A stretch of 64,000 nucleotides of DNA from an uncultured Slackia sp. (GCF_959608125.1 NZ_CAUHPG010000001.1:108503-172502); one strand, 5' to 3'. Positions 1 through 9,560 are shown, numbered from the stretch's first letter. Notes: generated from the letters alone by a model not told the origin. Made by a program: numbers and translations.

Positions 1-579
1 CAGCGGGGTGCCGGCGCGGTTGTAATCGACCAGGCTGTGCGTGGCGCCGGCGATGCGTCCCTCGCCGCCGCCGATATGCACCATCTTGCCTGCGTCCTCT
101 TCCATATGGATACGCGTGATGCCGACGTGCGCCACATAGCCGTCTTCGGTACGGGTGACGTTGCCGCGGCTTTCGCCCGGCTCAAGGCCGTCCAGATCGG
201 CGCGCTCTTTGGCGCCCGGGCCGTCCACATCCAGGTCGAGATGGCCGCGCATGCAAAACGCGATCGGCCCCTGGGTGGTCTGGAAGTTCTTCGACATGTC
301 GGGGTACATGTAGTTCTTGCGGTAGAACATGGAATGCTTCTCGATGTCGCAGTTGGTGGCCAGGCCGGCCAGTACGATCGACTCGATGGCGGCCTTGTTC
401 GGCACGGGCAGGGCTCCCGGCAGGCCCAGGCATACGGGGCACGTGTGCGTATTGGGCTCGGCGCCGAACTCAAGCTTGCAACCGCAGAACATCTTCGTGT
501 TCAGCGTGGTCAGCTCGGCATGGACCTCCAGGCCGATCACGGCCTCCCAATCCTGCAGTACTTCTTCGAGGGTTTTCAT
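1..579 (-). CDS. gatB: GatB, Asp/Glu-tRNA amidotransferase subunit B (3' part outside window)
   Basis: N-terminal 193 codons of the subunit that binds misacylated Glu-tRNA(Gln)/Asp-tRNA(Asn) and carries out the kinase/transamidase step of GatCAB. The start MKTLEEVLQDWEAVIGLEVH contains the family hallmark IGLEVHAEL, followed by a zinc-type CGC...CPVCLGLPGALP cluster and the MYPDMSKNFQTTQ segment, all typical of GatB/GatE. The reading frame is open to base 1, so the C-terminal part lies outside. It starts 3 bases after the gatA stop, so it is the third gene of a gatC-gatA-gatB operon. Presence of GatCAB means glutaminyl- and/or asparaginyl-tRNA is made indirectly in this organism. Confidence 0.96.
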   Translation of the reverse strand, partial: MKTLEEVLQDWEAVIGLEVHAELTTLNTKMFCGCKLEFGAEPNTHTCPVCLGLPGALPVPNKAAIESIVLAGLATNCDIEKHSMFYRKNYMYPDMSKNFQTTQGPIAFCMRGHLDLDVDGPGAKERADLDGLEPGESRGNVTRTEDGYVAHVGITRIHMEEDAGKMVHIGGGEGRIAGATHSLVDYNRAGTPL

Positions 580-582
580 GCT

Positions 583-2064
583 CTATTCACCTGCCTGGAA
601 CGCCGGCGCCACGGGAGCCGGGCCGTAGGCGGCCTCCAACGCGGCGGCCGCACGGAACATATTGACGTCTTTGAACTGAGGGCTGACCAGCTGGACGCCG
701 ATCGGCAGGCCGGTTTCGCTGCCCGGACCGCACGGAACGCTCATGCCGCCGTTGCCGGCGATGTTGATCGATACCGTGAAGATATCGGACAGATGCATTT
801 CCACGGGGTCGCCGATTTCGCCGAACTGGAACGCGGCGCGCGGGCTCGTAGGAATGAGGATGACGTCGCAGCTTTCGTAAGCGCGCTCGTAATCCTGCGT
901 GATCAAACGACGGACCTGCTGTGCCGGATAGTAATACTTCTCGTAGACGCCCGCGGAAAGCAGGTAGCTGCCCAGCATGATGCGACGCTTGGCTTCCATG
1001 CCGAAACCGCCGGCACGGCTGCCTTCGTACTGGCCGCCCAGGTCCTTATGGCCTTCGGCGCAATAGCCGTAGCGCACCGAATCGAAGCGGGCCAGATTAG
1101 AGAACGCCTCGCAGGGACCCAGCACGTAGTACGCGCTGATGGCGGCATCGGCATGGGGAAGCTCGACCTCGACGAGTTCGGCGCCGGCGGCCTCGAGCTT
1201 GGCGGCGGCCTCGTTCACCTTCTCCTTGACCTCTGCGGTCAGACCAGGCGCATCCATGAATCCGGGAACGATGCCCACCTTCATGCCCTCGACGCCCTGG
1301 GAAAGCGCGTCGACGAAATGCGGCGTGAAGTGCTGCGAGGTGCAGTCGCGCGGATCGAAGCCGCACAGGGCGTCCATCGCATAGGCGGCGTCTTCGACGC
1401 TTCGCGTGAAGGGGCCCACCTGGTCGAGCGAGCTACCGAAGGCGACCACGCCATAGCGAGACACCATGCCATAGGTGGGCTTGACGCCCACGACGCCGCA
1501 AAAGGAAGCGGGCTGGCGAATCGATCCGCCGGTGTCGGAGCCCAGCGTGATGCACGCCATGCCCGCAGCGGCCGCGGCGGCCGAACCGCCCGACGAACCG
1601 CCGGGAACACGGGAAAGATCCCAAGGATTCTTCGTAGGGCCGAACGCGGAGGTTTCCGTGGAAGAGCCGAACGCGAACTCGTCCATATTGAGCTTGCCCA
1701 GCGGAAGGCCGCCCGCCTCGACAAGACGGGAAACGCACGTCGCGGTATAGGGAGACACGTAATTCTCCAGCATCTTAGATGAGCAGGTAGTATGCGTGCC
1801 CTCCATGTTCATGTTGTCTTTGAATGCCACGGGCACGCCGGCGAGCGGACCCATCTGCTCGAACGTGCCGTCCGCAACGGCCGCATCGATCCTGTCGGCC
1901 GCGGCGAATGCAGCGTCTTCGGTCAATTCGAGATAGGCGTGGACGTCGGCATCGGCTTTCGCGATATGTTCGAACGACGCCTGGGCCACCTCGCGCGCGG
2001 AGAATTCGCCTGCGGCGATTCCCTCATGGATCGCACGCACGCCCATATCGGTGTTGTATGCCAT
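583..2064 (-). CDS. gatA: GatA, Asp/Glu-tRNA amidotransferase subunit A
   Basis: 493 aa glutamine amidase subunit that releases ammonia from glutamine and channels it to GatB. The amidase-signature triad is visible: Lys82 in VAFKDN, the cis-Ser in GGSSGGSA (157/158) and the nucleophile Ser181 in DTGGSIRQP. The length is normal for GatA (about 480-500). The ATG overlaps the gatC stop by one base (TAATG), indicating translational coupling. Confidence 0.97.
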   Translation of the reverse strand: MAYNTDMGVRAIHEGIAAGEFSAREVAQASFEHIAKADADVHAYLELTEDAAFAAADRIDAAVADGTFEQMGPLAGVPVAFKDNMNMEGTHTTCSSKMLENYVSPYTATCVSRLVEAGGLPLGKLNMDEFAFGSSTETSAFGPTKNPWDLSRVPGGSSGGSAAAAAAGMACITLGSDTGGSIRQPASFCGVVGVKPTYGMVSRYGVVAFGSSLDQVGPFTRSVEDAAYAMDALCGFDPRDCTSQHFTPHFVDALSQGVEGMKVGIVPGFMDAPGLTAEVKEKVNEAAAKLEAAGAELVEVELPHADAAISAYYVLGPCEAFSNLARFDSVRYGYCAEGHKDLGGQYEGSRAGGFGMEAKRRIMLGSYLLSAGVYEKYYYPAQQVRRLITQDYERAYESCDVILIPTSPRAAFQFGEIGDPVEMHLSDIFTVSINIAGNGGMSVPCGPGSETGLPIGVQLVSPQFKDVNMFRAAAALEAAYGPAPVAPAFQAGE

Positions 2065-2372
2065 TACTGATCACCTCCGCCGAGGATGGCCGGAATCAGG
2101 AAGCTGCCGTCTTGCTGCTTCGGAGCATTGGCGAGCGCCTGCTCCTGCGTGAAGGACTCCTCCACCACGTCTTCGCGCATGACGTTATGAAGGCCTCCGA
2201 TAGGATGGAACGTAGGCTCCACGCCATCGAGCTCGAAGTGCGTGATCGGCTCGAGCGTGGCGATGATATTGTTAAGATCGACGGTCATCTGGGCGACTTC
2301 CTGGTCGTCGAGCCCGATGCGCGCGTACGTCGCAATGTCGCGCACGTCTTTTTCAGTCAGGCGTTCTGCCAT
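2064..2372 (-). CDS. gatC: GatC, Asp/Glu-tRNA amidotransferase subunit C
   Basis: 102 aa, the usual GatC size; this subunit wraps around and stabilises the GatA-GatB interface. It starts MAERLTEKDVRDIATYARIG and has the conserved pattern of two N-terminal helices, an acidic linker (LEPITHFELDGVEPTFHP) and a C-terminal R-E-D-V segment. First gene of the operon; an extended -10 element lies about 50 bases upstream (2423-2431). Confidence 0.93.
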   Translation of the reverse strand: MAERLTEKDVRDIATYARIGLDDQEVAQMTVDLNNIIATLEPITHFELDGVEPTFHPIGGLHNVMREDVVEESFTQEQALANAPKQQDGSFLIPAILGGGDQ

Positions 2373-2422
2373 GCAGCATCCTCCAACCTCTCGTGTATTC
2401 GTTGGTTTCGCTTAACTCGCCT

Positions 2423-2431
2423 ATGATAGCA
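2423..2431 (-). promoter_or_regulatory. Extended -10 promoter element upstream of gatC
   Basis: On the minus strand the sequence reads TGC followed by TATCAT, an extended -10 box about 50 bases upstream of the gatC ATG. No convincing -35 hexamer is present at 16-18 bases, which is common for extended -10 promoters. Not experimentally supported. Confidence 0.45.
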
Positions 2432-2494
2432 AAGGGCGAAGGACGCACGATCGCAAACGACGCAAGGGCACGATAACGACGGAGCAATTCGGCG

Positions 2495-3142
2495 CTATTT
2501 CGGCGCGTCTCGGTCGACAGGCGGCTCCATATCGAGTCTCAAAGCCTGCTCCACCACGCGCATCAGCTTTTCATCGCTTATCTGCGGATCGATCTTCAAA
2601 AGACCGACCAGGCCGAACAGCATCACGCAGAACATCTCGAACAGCAAATCGATTTTCACGTCGTGATAGCGCCCATATTCCTCCGCTACGTTCTTGCACA
2701 GGAAATCGGCCGTCTCGCGCACGGCGCGGACATCGAATGAATCGCGCACTCCCAGCTCTTCGAGCACCGCGATCATCGGACGCGGGCCGTTGGCATCGTA
2801 GAGCGTGCGACGCAGCGTCGCCATGCAATCGCGCAAGGCCTCGGGCATCGCTCCGAGGCGACGCGTCTCGTTCCATACCGCGACGCTTTCGACGATATCG
2901 GCGACGTAGTCGTCAAGTACGGCGGCAACCACGTCGTTTTTACTCGAGTAATAATAGTAGAAGAGTTCGCGCGTGATGCCGGCCTCGGCCGCAATGTCTT
3001 TGACGGTGGTAGAGGCCACGCCTTTCGCTTCGAACAGATCGCGCGCAGCTTGCATGATGTCGCTCGCTCGCCCCTCGATGCGCCGGCCTTTTTTATATGC
3101 CTCGCGCGCCTCGGGCGACGAAGCCGTCGATTCGAATCGCAT
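2495..3142 (-). CDS. TetR/AcrR-family transcriptional regulator
   Basis: 215 aa. The N-terminal TetR DNA-binding domain (about residues 25-75) is clear: IMQAARDLFEAKGVASTTVK, then DIAAEAGITRELFYYYYSSK, i.e. helix-turn-helix ending in the family's F-Y-Y-Y-F-x-S/N-K motif. The ligand-binding C-terminal half (about 80-210) is all-helical and not diagnostic. The open frame extends to 3193, but the ATG at 3142 has a strong GGGGAGGG Shine-Dalgarno 8 bases upstream and is preferred. It is monocistronic and lies 157 bases downstream of the DUF5692-type gene, separated by a terminator; regulated genes are unknown. Confidence 0.9.
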   Translation of the reverse strand: MRFESTASSPEAREAYKKGRRIEGRASDIMQAARDLFEAKGVASTTVKDIAAEAGITRELFYYYYSSKNDVVAAVLDDYVADIVESVAVWNETRRLGAMPEALRDCMATLRRTLYDANGPRPMIAVLEELGVRDSFDVRAVRETADFLCKNVAEEYGRYHDVKIDLLFEMFCVMLFGLVGLLKIDPQISDEKLMRVVEQALRLDMEPPVDRDAPK

Positions 3143-3198
3143 GCGCTCACCCTCCCCTGGAAACACGACGCATTCCCCCTGCGCCGCATGCATGCAAA

Positions 3199-3228
3199 AA
3201 GGCGTCCGCGACGAAAAGCGGACGCCTT
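3199..3228 (-). terminator. Rho-independent terminator of the DUF5692-type gene
   Basis: Perfect 11-bp inverted repeat AAGGCGTCCGC / GCGGACGCCTT with an 8-base loop, followed on the minus strand by five T's (TTTTTG). Located 71 bases after the stop of the gene ending at 3299. Confidence 0.85.
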
Positions 3229-3298
3229 CATTATATCGCTCGAATCGACCCCCATCGGATCCATTCGTTTGAGCGGCATGCGCAGAAAAACACGATGC

Positions 3299-4261
3299 CT
3301 AGATATTCTCCTCGAGGACGCTCTTGTACACCTTGGTATCGGCGTAGAGCTCGTCTTTGACGGGGTTGAGTTTGTTCTTGCGAATCTTGTTGAACTGATA
3401 GATCGCAAGGGCGACGTTGCTCGCCAGAGCAACGAAGCTCACCGCGAAGAAGGCTGCGGGATTATGCGTGGTGGGAATGGGCGCCAGCACGTCGGCGAAC
3501 TGCGGGACGGTCATCACGAACATGATCCACAGCGCAAGCGTCTGGGCGCGATGCTGCAGCCAGGCACCGCGCTTGATGAAAAACGTCGGAATGGTGCAGG
3601 AGAGAAGCAGGGCCAGGCCGCAATAGGCGGAGTGGTCGGAAATGCAGTTATAGGTGTAGGCGAAGTTCCAGAAATCGTATGCCAGAATCCATGCCCAGAT
3701 CATATCGGGCCAGATCATGTCGCGGGTCTTATCCTTCGAGATGACGATGCCGACCCAGCCGCATATCGTGACGATGTTCAAGATGCCGGCGATGCCGTTC
3801 ATGATGTTCCAGGGGCCGGACATGGTCCAGAGGTTTTCCACCGTGCCGCCCTGCCACAGGCCGAAGCTGAACACCTGGAAATCGCGGATGACGGCCTCGG
3901 CGATGTTGATGGCCAAGATCAGCGGCGGGAAGCACAGCGCCCATTTCTTCTCATACAGATAGCGGGCCTTGCCGTCGGCGCCCTTCCAATGCACGAAACG
4001 CAGCGCCATGAAGCCGAGGCAGCCTGCCAAGGCCGAATAGGTCTTCACCCAGTTGAACCACGTGCCCGTGCCGTATTCGTTGCCCGGAGCCGCAGTGGTG
4101 GGCCACACGAAGATCGTCAGCACGACGGGCAGCACGGCGAACAGCGCGATGCCGCCCCATTTGCTCGTGCGGCCGAACTCGTTGAACGCCATCAAAGCGA
4201 ATAGAATGAACAACCAGATGGCCCAATACGACATGTCGGCCGCTTGATACAGGATTCCCAT
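3299..4261 (-). CDS. DUF5692-type multi-pass membrane protein
   Basis: 320 aa integral membrane protein with roughly nine to ten hydrophobic segments (for example YWAIWLFILFALMAF near the start and IALFAVLPVVLTIFVWP). I recognise it as resembling the DUF5692 family found in Coriobacteriia and Clostridia; that is from memory of the N-terminal W-x-x-WLFILFALMAFNE pattern, not a search. The ATG at 4261 follows GAGGGGAG; the open frame upstream (to 4399) has no RBS and non-family sequence. Function unknown. The adjacent minus-strand gene upstream is an acyl-CoA-ligase-like enzyme but a probable hairpin separates them. Confidence 0.75.
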   Translation of the reverse strand: MGILYQAADMSYWAIWLFILFALMAFNEFGRTSKWGGIALFAVLPVVLTIFVWPTTAAPGNEYGTGTWFNWVKTYSALAGCLGFMALRFVHWKGADGKARYLYEKKWALCFPPLILAINIAEAVIRDFQVFSFGLWQGGTVENLWTMSGPWNIMNGIAGILNIVTICGWVGIVISKDKTRDMIWPDMIWAWILAYDFWNFAYTYNCISDHSAYCGLALLLSCTIPTFFIKRGAWLQHRAQTLALWIMFVMTVPQFADVLAPIPTTHNPAAFFAVSFVALASNVALAIYQFNKIRKNKLNPVKDELYADTKVYKSVLEENI

Positions 4262-4351
4262 GCGAACCGCTCCCCTCTCGTTCGATTCTCGCGCGCATCG
4301 CGCGCATTCCCCTTCCATCACAGGCGGCGGAACGCGTCGGAGAAAACGAAC

Positions 4352-4380
4352 GGCCGCACCGAGACGAATTCGATGCGGCC
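4352..4380 (-). terminator. Probable terminator of the acyl-CoA-ligase-like gene
   Basis: Inverted repeat GGCCGCA / TGCGGCC (7 bp, 15-base loop), followed on the minus strand by a T-rich stretch (GTTCGTTTTC). A TATACT hexamer (minus strand, 4381-4386) sits beside it and could be the -10 box for the DUF5692-type gene. Confidence 0.5.
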
Positions 4381-4449
4381 AGTATAAAAGCCATCCCATC
4401 AGGGGTCTTTACAGGACTCGCTTGACTGTGCAAAGGACGGACACCCCGG

Positions 4450-6036
4450 CTATCGGACGGTATCGGAAACCTGATCGCAGCCCGATACGCGCCGTAAGCA
4501 TTCCTTTTTCACCCTTTTCGCATCCACCTTTCCCGAAGGCGTGCGGGGAAGCTCGTCGAAAATCACGACATGGTCGGGGATCTTGTATTTAGCGATGCGT
4601 CCGCGCGCGAACTCTCGAAGCTCCAAAGGATCCGTACAGGAAGCTGCTCGAGAAAGCCTTACCGCGATGCAGGTCTGCTGGCCCAACACATCATGCGGCA
4701 ATGCCGTGACGCAGCATTCCACGACATCGGGGCATTCGGCATAAACGTGCTCGAGTTCCGATCCGTAGATATTGTATCCGCCCCGGATGATCATATCGTC
4801 GATGCGCCCGCGAATACGCACATAGCCGTCTTCGCCTATCAAGGCGGCATCGCCCGTATGGATCCATCCGCCGGACATCACGGAAGCGGTCAGGTCGGGC
4901 CGTTTGAAGTAGCCCTTCATCTCGCAAGGGCTCGTGCAAACGAGCTCGCCTTCGCCGCATTCCAGCCATTCGCCCGTCGACGCGTCGATGACGCGAATAT
5001 CGACATCGTCGAACGGACGGCCGACCGTCTGCGACACGCGTTCGGCGGAATCGTCCATCGAAGTCGCCGTGACGGCGCCCGCTTCGGTCGAGCCATAGCC
5101 CACCACGACATTGCAATGCAGGATATCGCGGATGTCGCGCACCAAGGCTTCGGGGCAATTGGCGCCGCCGATCAGTCCGGTACGGAGCGAAGAGGTATCG
5201 CGCGGATCGACCCTCATGACATCGAGGGCACGCGCAAACATAGTAGGAACGCCGTAAAGCACCGTAGCCCTTTCGTTTTCTACCAAATCGAGCAGCCGCT
5301 CGGGGGTCGCATTGTCAGTCAGAAGAATCGTAGCCCCCATCGAGAGGGGCAAAATGACGCCTGCGTTCAAGCCGAACAGATGACAGACAGGCATCGGCAT
5401 GGCGAATACGTCGTCGGACGAAATGCGCATCGCCTCGCCGTAATCGCGCGCGGAACTGAACAGGGCGCGATGAACCAGCTCTATGCCTTTCGGCTCGCCG
5501 GTCGAACCCGACGTGAACGCGATGACGAGCGTCTGGGTTTCGGGGTCGAGCTCTACGGGATCGAAAACACCCTCGTCGAGCACATCGTCGAAGGCGATGC
5601 AGCCCTCCATCGCAAAGCGAACCGCGATCACCATGCAGTCGGGACGGACGCGCATCGTGAAGCAGGCAACGTCTTCACGCGCGGCGAAGACGGCCTTGGC
5701 ATCGGTCATCTCAAGACGCTCCTGAGCTTCGAGTCTGCCTGAAATCGCATTGTTCGGAACCAGGACGAGACCCATCTTGGCTGCGGCAAGAAACACCACG
5801 ACAGCTTCATGCCAATCGGGAAGAGCCGAAATGACCACATCCCCCTTTTCGAGCCCTCTTGCCGCAAGACCGCGCGCAAGGGCGTCGACGAGGGCGTCGA
5901 GCTCGGCGTAACCCACCGTTTTCCCGCCAGGCTCTTTGATGGCCGTCTTATCCGGGTCGAGCCTCGCTCGATACGAAACCATCCTTTGCAGGTCGCACCA
6001 TTCCTCGCTCGCATATCCCCTATACCCATTCGACAC
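4450..6036 (-). CDS. AMP-dependent acyl-CoA synthetase/ligase family enzyme
   Basis: 528 aa adenylate-forming enzyme (ANL superfamily): a carboxylate is activated with ATP to an acyl-adenylate, usually then transferred to CoA. Core motifs are in order: A3 P-loop FTSGSTGEPKG (about residue 175), A5 YGSTEAG (about 315), A7 GGWIHTGD (about 390), A8 hinge RIRGRIDDMIIRGGYNIYG (about 405-425) and the catalytic Lys in A10 PRTPSGKVD (about 505). No carrier domain is fused. The acyl substrate cannot be read from sequence; medium/long-chain or aryl acids are both possible. It stands alone, with no beta-oxidation neighbours. Confidence 0.9.
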   Translation of the reverse strand: MSNGYRGYASEEWCDLQRMVSYRARLDPDKTAIKEPGGKTVGYAELDALVDALARGLAARGLEKGDVVISALPDWHEAVVVFLAAAKMGLVLVPNNAISGRLEAQERLEMTDAKAVFAAREDVACFTMRVRPDCMVIAVRFAMEGCIAFDDVLDEGVFDPVELDPETQTLVIAFTSGSTGEPKGIELVHRALFSSARDYGEAMRISSDDVFAMPMPVCHLFGLNAGVILPLSMGATILLTDNATPERLLDLVENERATVLYGVPTMFARALDVMRVDPRDTSSLRTGLIGGANCPEALVRDIRDILHCNVVVGYGSTEAGAVTATSMDDSAERVSQTVGRPFDDVDIRVIDASTGEWLECGEGELVCTSPCEMKGYFKRPDLTASVMSGGWIHTGDAALIGEDGYVRIRGRIDDMIIRGGYNIYGSELEHVYAECPDVVECCVTALPHDVLGQQTCIAVRLSRAASCTDPLELREFARGRIAKYKIPDHVVIFDELPRTPSGKVDAKRVKKECLRRVSGCDQVSDTVR

Positions 6037-6203
6037 AGGACCACCGCCCCTCTTCCGGATTTCCAGGCACCTCTTTCGGGAATCGTATCCCGCTCAAAAG
6101 GCAAACCATAGGGGCGATCGACCCGCATTGCCCATCGTCGAATATGCAGGTAGACACATTGAACGCCGTTTGCGGACATCCTTTCGAAAGCGTCCGGAAA
6201 CAC

Positions 6204-6235
6204 GACGCCCCCGATGCGTCGAAATCGGGGGCGTC
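6204..6235 (-). terminator. Terminator-like hairpin after recQ
   Basis: Perfect 12-bp stem GACGCCCCCGAT / ATCGGGGGCGTC with an 8-base loop, 38 bases past the recQ stop. The downstream T-tract on the minus strand is short (GTGTTTCC), so termination strength is uncertain. Confidence 0.65.
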
Positions 6236-6272
6236 ATGGAGCCTATCTGTAGAAATAACCGAGCCGCTCCGA

Positions 6273-8228
6273 TCACCGCTCTGCGGAAAATGCGGCGATT
6301 TCGCCCAGGAACAGCGTCCCGTAACGCTCGAGTTTGCGCTCGCCCACGCCGTTGACCGTGAGGAATTCGTCGTCGTTGCACGGCATGCGGGCGCACATAT
6401 CATGAAGCGTCTTGTCCGAGAACACCACGTACGGCGGGATGCCCTGCTCGTCGGCAAGGCGCTTGCGCAACGCACGCAATCGCTCGAACAGTTCGGCGTC
6501 GCCCGAACCCGACGAGCCGAACGCGGGCGCGCGCAGCGGGTCCCCCGAAGGCCGTTCACGCTTGATCTTCTTCATCGAGAACACGAAGCCATCGGCTTCG
6601 GCCTCAAGGACGCGCGGCCCGGCTTCGACCACCGGATACGTTCCGTCGGAAATGCCCAACAGACCTTCGGCCGCCAACAGCTCGATGACGTCTTTGACCA
6701 GGTCGGCCGAATCATTCACCGTACCATAGCAAGACAGGCGGTCGAGCCCGCCATCCAACAGGCGCTTCGCCTTCGATCCGCGCACGATGTCGGCGATCAT
6801 CGACTTGCCGAACGAACCGTGCAGCTCGAGCACGCAGCGCACGCAGGCCTTTGCCACATCGGTGACATCGATCGTCTCGAAATCTCCCAGGCAATTCGAG
6901 CAATTCCCGCATCCGGGCGCATCCGCCTGCTCGCCTTCGACCGCTCGACCCGCGAATTCTTCGCCGAAATATTTCAGGATATATGCACGCAGGCATCCCG
7001 TCGTGCGGCAATATCCCAGCATCCAATCGAGCATCCTGCGTTGAATCGCCTGAACGCGCTCGACGTCGTCTTCGACGACGCCATCGCTCAAGCCTACCCT
7101 GTCGATGAAATACCGGCAGGTCGACGTATCCCCGTCGTTCCAAAGCAGCAGGCATTCGGAAGGCTCACCGTCGCGTCCTGCACGACCGGCCTCCTGATAA
7201 TACGCCTCGATGCTCTTCGGCATATTGTGGTGGATCACGTAGCGCACATTCGACTTGTCGATGCCCATGCCGAAGGCGTTGGTGGCCACCATGACAAGCG
7301 CATCATCGTCGATGAAGCGCTGTTGGCTCTCTTGACGTTCGAGGACGCCCATACCCGCATGGTAGCGCGCCACTTCGACGCCTTGCGATGCGAGCCAATC
7401 CGCCAAGTCGTCCACTTCTTTGCGTTTGTTGCAGTACACGATGCCGCTTTCACGCGGATGCTCGGCGATGTATCCGGCCACGCGGCGGCGCTTCGCCTTC
7501 GCATCGAGACGCTCTACCCCGAACGCCAGATTAGGACGGTCGAACCCCGTGACGATCGTCGCCGGATCGCGCAGCCCGAGCATCTCGGAGATATCGTCGC
7601 GTACGCGCTCGGTAGCCGTGGCCGTCAAAGCGACCACCGTCGGCCTTGTCGAGAACGATTCGATGAAATCGCGGATCTCGAGATAGGACGGACGAAAATC
7701 CTGACCCCACTGCGAAACGCAATGCGCTTCGTCGATCGCCACCAAAGGAACGTGCACCTGGGCGATGAATTCGCGGAAGGAGGGATCCGCCAAACGCTCG
7801 GGCGCGACATACATGATCTTGTACGTGCCTTCGATCGCGCGACGCATGACGGTGCGCTGCTGGCCGGGCGTCAACGTAGAATTGATATACGAACCCCTCA
7901 CGCCCGCATCGAGCAGCGCATGCACCTGATCGGACATAAGCGAAACAAGCGGCGAAACCACAAGCGCAAGGCCGGGCAAAACAATGCCCGGCACCTGGTA
8001 ACACATGGATTTTCCCGCGCCCGTCGGCATGATTCCAAGCGCATCGCGCCCTGCAAGGACGGCATCCACGATGAAGCGCTGGCCTTCGCGGAAATCCTCG
8101 TATCCGAAATAACGGGACAAAGCGGCACGAGCGTCGTCCATCATCGGACGAGGCGCGTCGGCGGGTATGTCGCGCGCCCCGATTCCTGCGAATTCAGGGC
8201 GCGCGCCTTGATTTTCGAAAACGGACAT
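6273..8228 (-). CDS. recQ: ATP-dependent DNA helicase RecQ
   Basis: 651 aa 3'-5' SF2 helicase of recombinational repair. Seen: Walker A MPTGAGKS (67-74), DEAH box (166-169) followed by the RecQ aromatic loop HCVSQWGQDFRP, motif VALTATAT, motif V/VI VATNAFGMGIDKSNVR and YYQEAGRAGRDG, a four-cysteine zinc-binding RQC segment (CRTTGCLR...CGNCSNC) and a C-terminal HRDC domain (from about residue 570: ELFERLRALRKRLADEQGIP). The start ATG at 8228 lies 7 bases after the upstream aldo/keto reductase stop, so the two genes are probably co-transcribed; the frame upstream of it overlaps that gene and was rejected. The RBS (AAGG) is modest. Confidence 0.96.
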   Translation of the reverse strand: MSVFENQGARPEFAGIGARDIPADAPRPMMDDARAALSRYFGYEDFREGQRFIVDAVLAGRDALGIMPTGAGKSMCYQVPGIVLPGLALVVSPLVSLMSDQVHALLDAGVRGSYINSTLTPGQQRTVMRRAIEGTYKIMYVAPERLADPSFREFIAQVHVPLVAIDEAHCVSQWGQDFRPSYLEIRDFIESFSTRPTVVALTATATERVRDDISEMLGLRDPATIVTGFDRPNLAFGVERLDAKAKRRRVAGYIAEHPRESGIVYCNKRKEVDDLADWLASQGVEVARYHAGMGVLERQESQQRFIDDDALVMVATNAFGMGIDKSNVRYVIHHNMPKSIEAYYQEAGRAGRDGEPSECLLLWNDGDTSTCRYFIDRVGLSDGVVEDDVERVQAIQRRMLDWMLGYCRTTGCLRAYILKYFGEEFAGRAVEGEQADAPGCGNCSNCLGDFETIDVTDVAKACVRCVLELHGSFGKSMIADIVRGSKAKRLLDGGLDRLSCYGTVNDSADLVKDVIELLAAEGLLGISDGTYPVVEAGPRVLEAEADGFVFSMKKIKRERPSGDPLRAPAFGSSGSGDAELFERLRALRKRLADEQGIPPYVVFSDKTLHDMCARMPCNDDEFLTVNGVGERKLERYGTLFLGEIAAFSAER

Positions 8229-8235
8229 GAACGCC

Positions 8236-9375
8236 TTATTTCTCGAACAGCTCGGCTGCGCGCTCGAGCTGGTCGATGATGTCGATCTTCTGCGGGCACA
8301 CTTCTTCGCATGCGCCGCACTGGATGCACTTGCTCGCCTCGCCGCCCGTCGCATTCCAGATGTAGTTCTCCTTGGCGCGATGCATATCGCCGAACACCGA
8401 CATGATGTTGAGCGAATCCATGATCGTGGGAATATGAACGCCCTCGGGGCATCCCTTCATGCAATAGCGGCAGTCGGTGCAGGGAACCGTTTCGATGCCA
8501 TCCAGCACGACGCGCACGCGATCGAGCACGGCACGCTCGGATTCGTCGAGCGGACGGGCCTCGGTGAACGTCTTCACGTTGTCGCGCACCTGCTCGATCG
8601 TGGACATGCCCGAAAGCACCGCCATGACGCCGGGGAGCGACGCGGCGAAGCGAAGCGCCCACGAGGCCAACGATGCGCGCGGGTCCGCCTCATGCAAGAT
8701 GTCGGCCGCGGCGGGAGGCAGATTCACAAGCGACCCGCCTTTGACGGGCTCCATGATCACGACAGGCAGGCCGTGGGCGCGGGCGACCTCGTAGCACTTG
8801 CGCGATTCGATGATGGTGCTTTCCCAGTCGGCATAATTGATCTGCAACTGCACGAAATCGAGCTTGATGTCGGCATGCTTGGCCAGAACCTCTTCAAGCG
8901 CTTCGGCCTTGTCGTGGATCGAAAAGCCGAGATGGCGGATAAGACCCTGCTCGCGCTTTTCGGCGACGTATTCCCACAAGCCGTATTCCTCGAAAGGCTC
9001 GGTCAACGGGCCGCCAAGATTATGCAGCAAATAATAGTCGAAGTATTCGATGCCCAGCTTCTCGAGCGATTTGTCGAACATATGGCGAGCATGATTCGCA
9101 TCGTTCGCCAGCCAGGCGGGCAGCTTCGTGGCAATGGTATACGAATCGCGAGGATAACGGTCGACCAGGGCCGCTTTCAGCTCGCATTCCGATTTCCCGT
9201 TGTGATAGCCGTACGCGGTATCGAAATACGTGAACCCGGCCGCCATGAACTCGTCGACCATCGCGCAGATTTTCTCGTGTTCGAAAACGGTTCGACCATC
9301 GCGTTCCGTTTCGGGCAGACGCATGAAGCCGAAACCCAGCGGTGCGAAATCGTAATCGGTGCGAATATCCGACAT
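8236..9375 (-). CDS. Aldo/keto reductase with C-terminal 4Fe-4S ferredoxin domain
   Basis: 379 aa, TIM-barrel aldo/keto reductase (about 10-280) plus a ferredoxin-like tail. The AKR tetrad is present: Asp52 and Tyr57 (FDTAYGY), Lys84 (IATK), His118 (YYLLH). The tail has two cysteine clusters, CTDCRYCMKGC followed by P, and CIQCGACEEVCP, expected to bind two [4Fe-4S] clusters. This architecture is common in anaerobes but substrates are mostly unknown. ATG at 9375 follows GAAGGGAGAG; the longer frame to 9495 has no RBS. Immediately upstream of recQ. A paralogue lies at 44966-46093. Confidence 0.92.
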   Translation of the reverse strand: MSDIRTDYDFAPLGFGFMRLPETERDGRTVFEHEKICAMVDEFMAAGFTYFDTAYGYHNGKSECELKAALVDRYPRDSYTIATKLPAWLANDANHARHMFDKSLEKLGIEYFDYYLLHNLGGPLTEPFEEYGLWEYVAEKREQGLIRHLGFSIHDKAEALEEVLAKHADIKLDFVQLQINYADWESTIIESRKCYEVARAHGLPVVIMEPVKGGSLVNLPPAAADILHEADPRASLASWALRFAASLPGVMAVLSGMSTIEQVRDNVKTFTEARPLDESERAVLDRVRVVLDGIETVPCTDCRYCMKGCPEGVHIPTIMDSLNIMSVFGDMHRAKENYIWNATGGEASKCIQCGACEEVCPQKIDIIDQLERAAELFEK

Positions 9376-9560
9376 GGCTCTCCCTTCATCTGAGCACCGT
9401 ACGGGCGCTCCTTCGGAAAACTGAGACCGCCGCGCTGGCCGCTTGCGCGCGCTGCACGGTGCATGGCTTATCTTACCGCGCGGAGCCGGCCGCAAGCTTG
9501 CTCGCAGCGGAAAAGCCTAGGTCGGCGGCCGCCGCGCAAAACCGCTCTTCCTGAAAACGA

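Noticed and set aside
6144..8279. 711-codon plus-strand open frame opposite recQ
   Set aside because: Antisense shadow of recQ with no family motif or RBS; contains the recQ terminator hairpin.
9378..9560. Gene or terminator in the ychF / aldo-keto reductase gap besides the ychF terminator
   Set aside because: Only a TAAGAT -10-like hexamer (minus, 9470-9475) was seen, without supporting elements.
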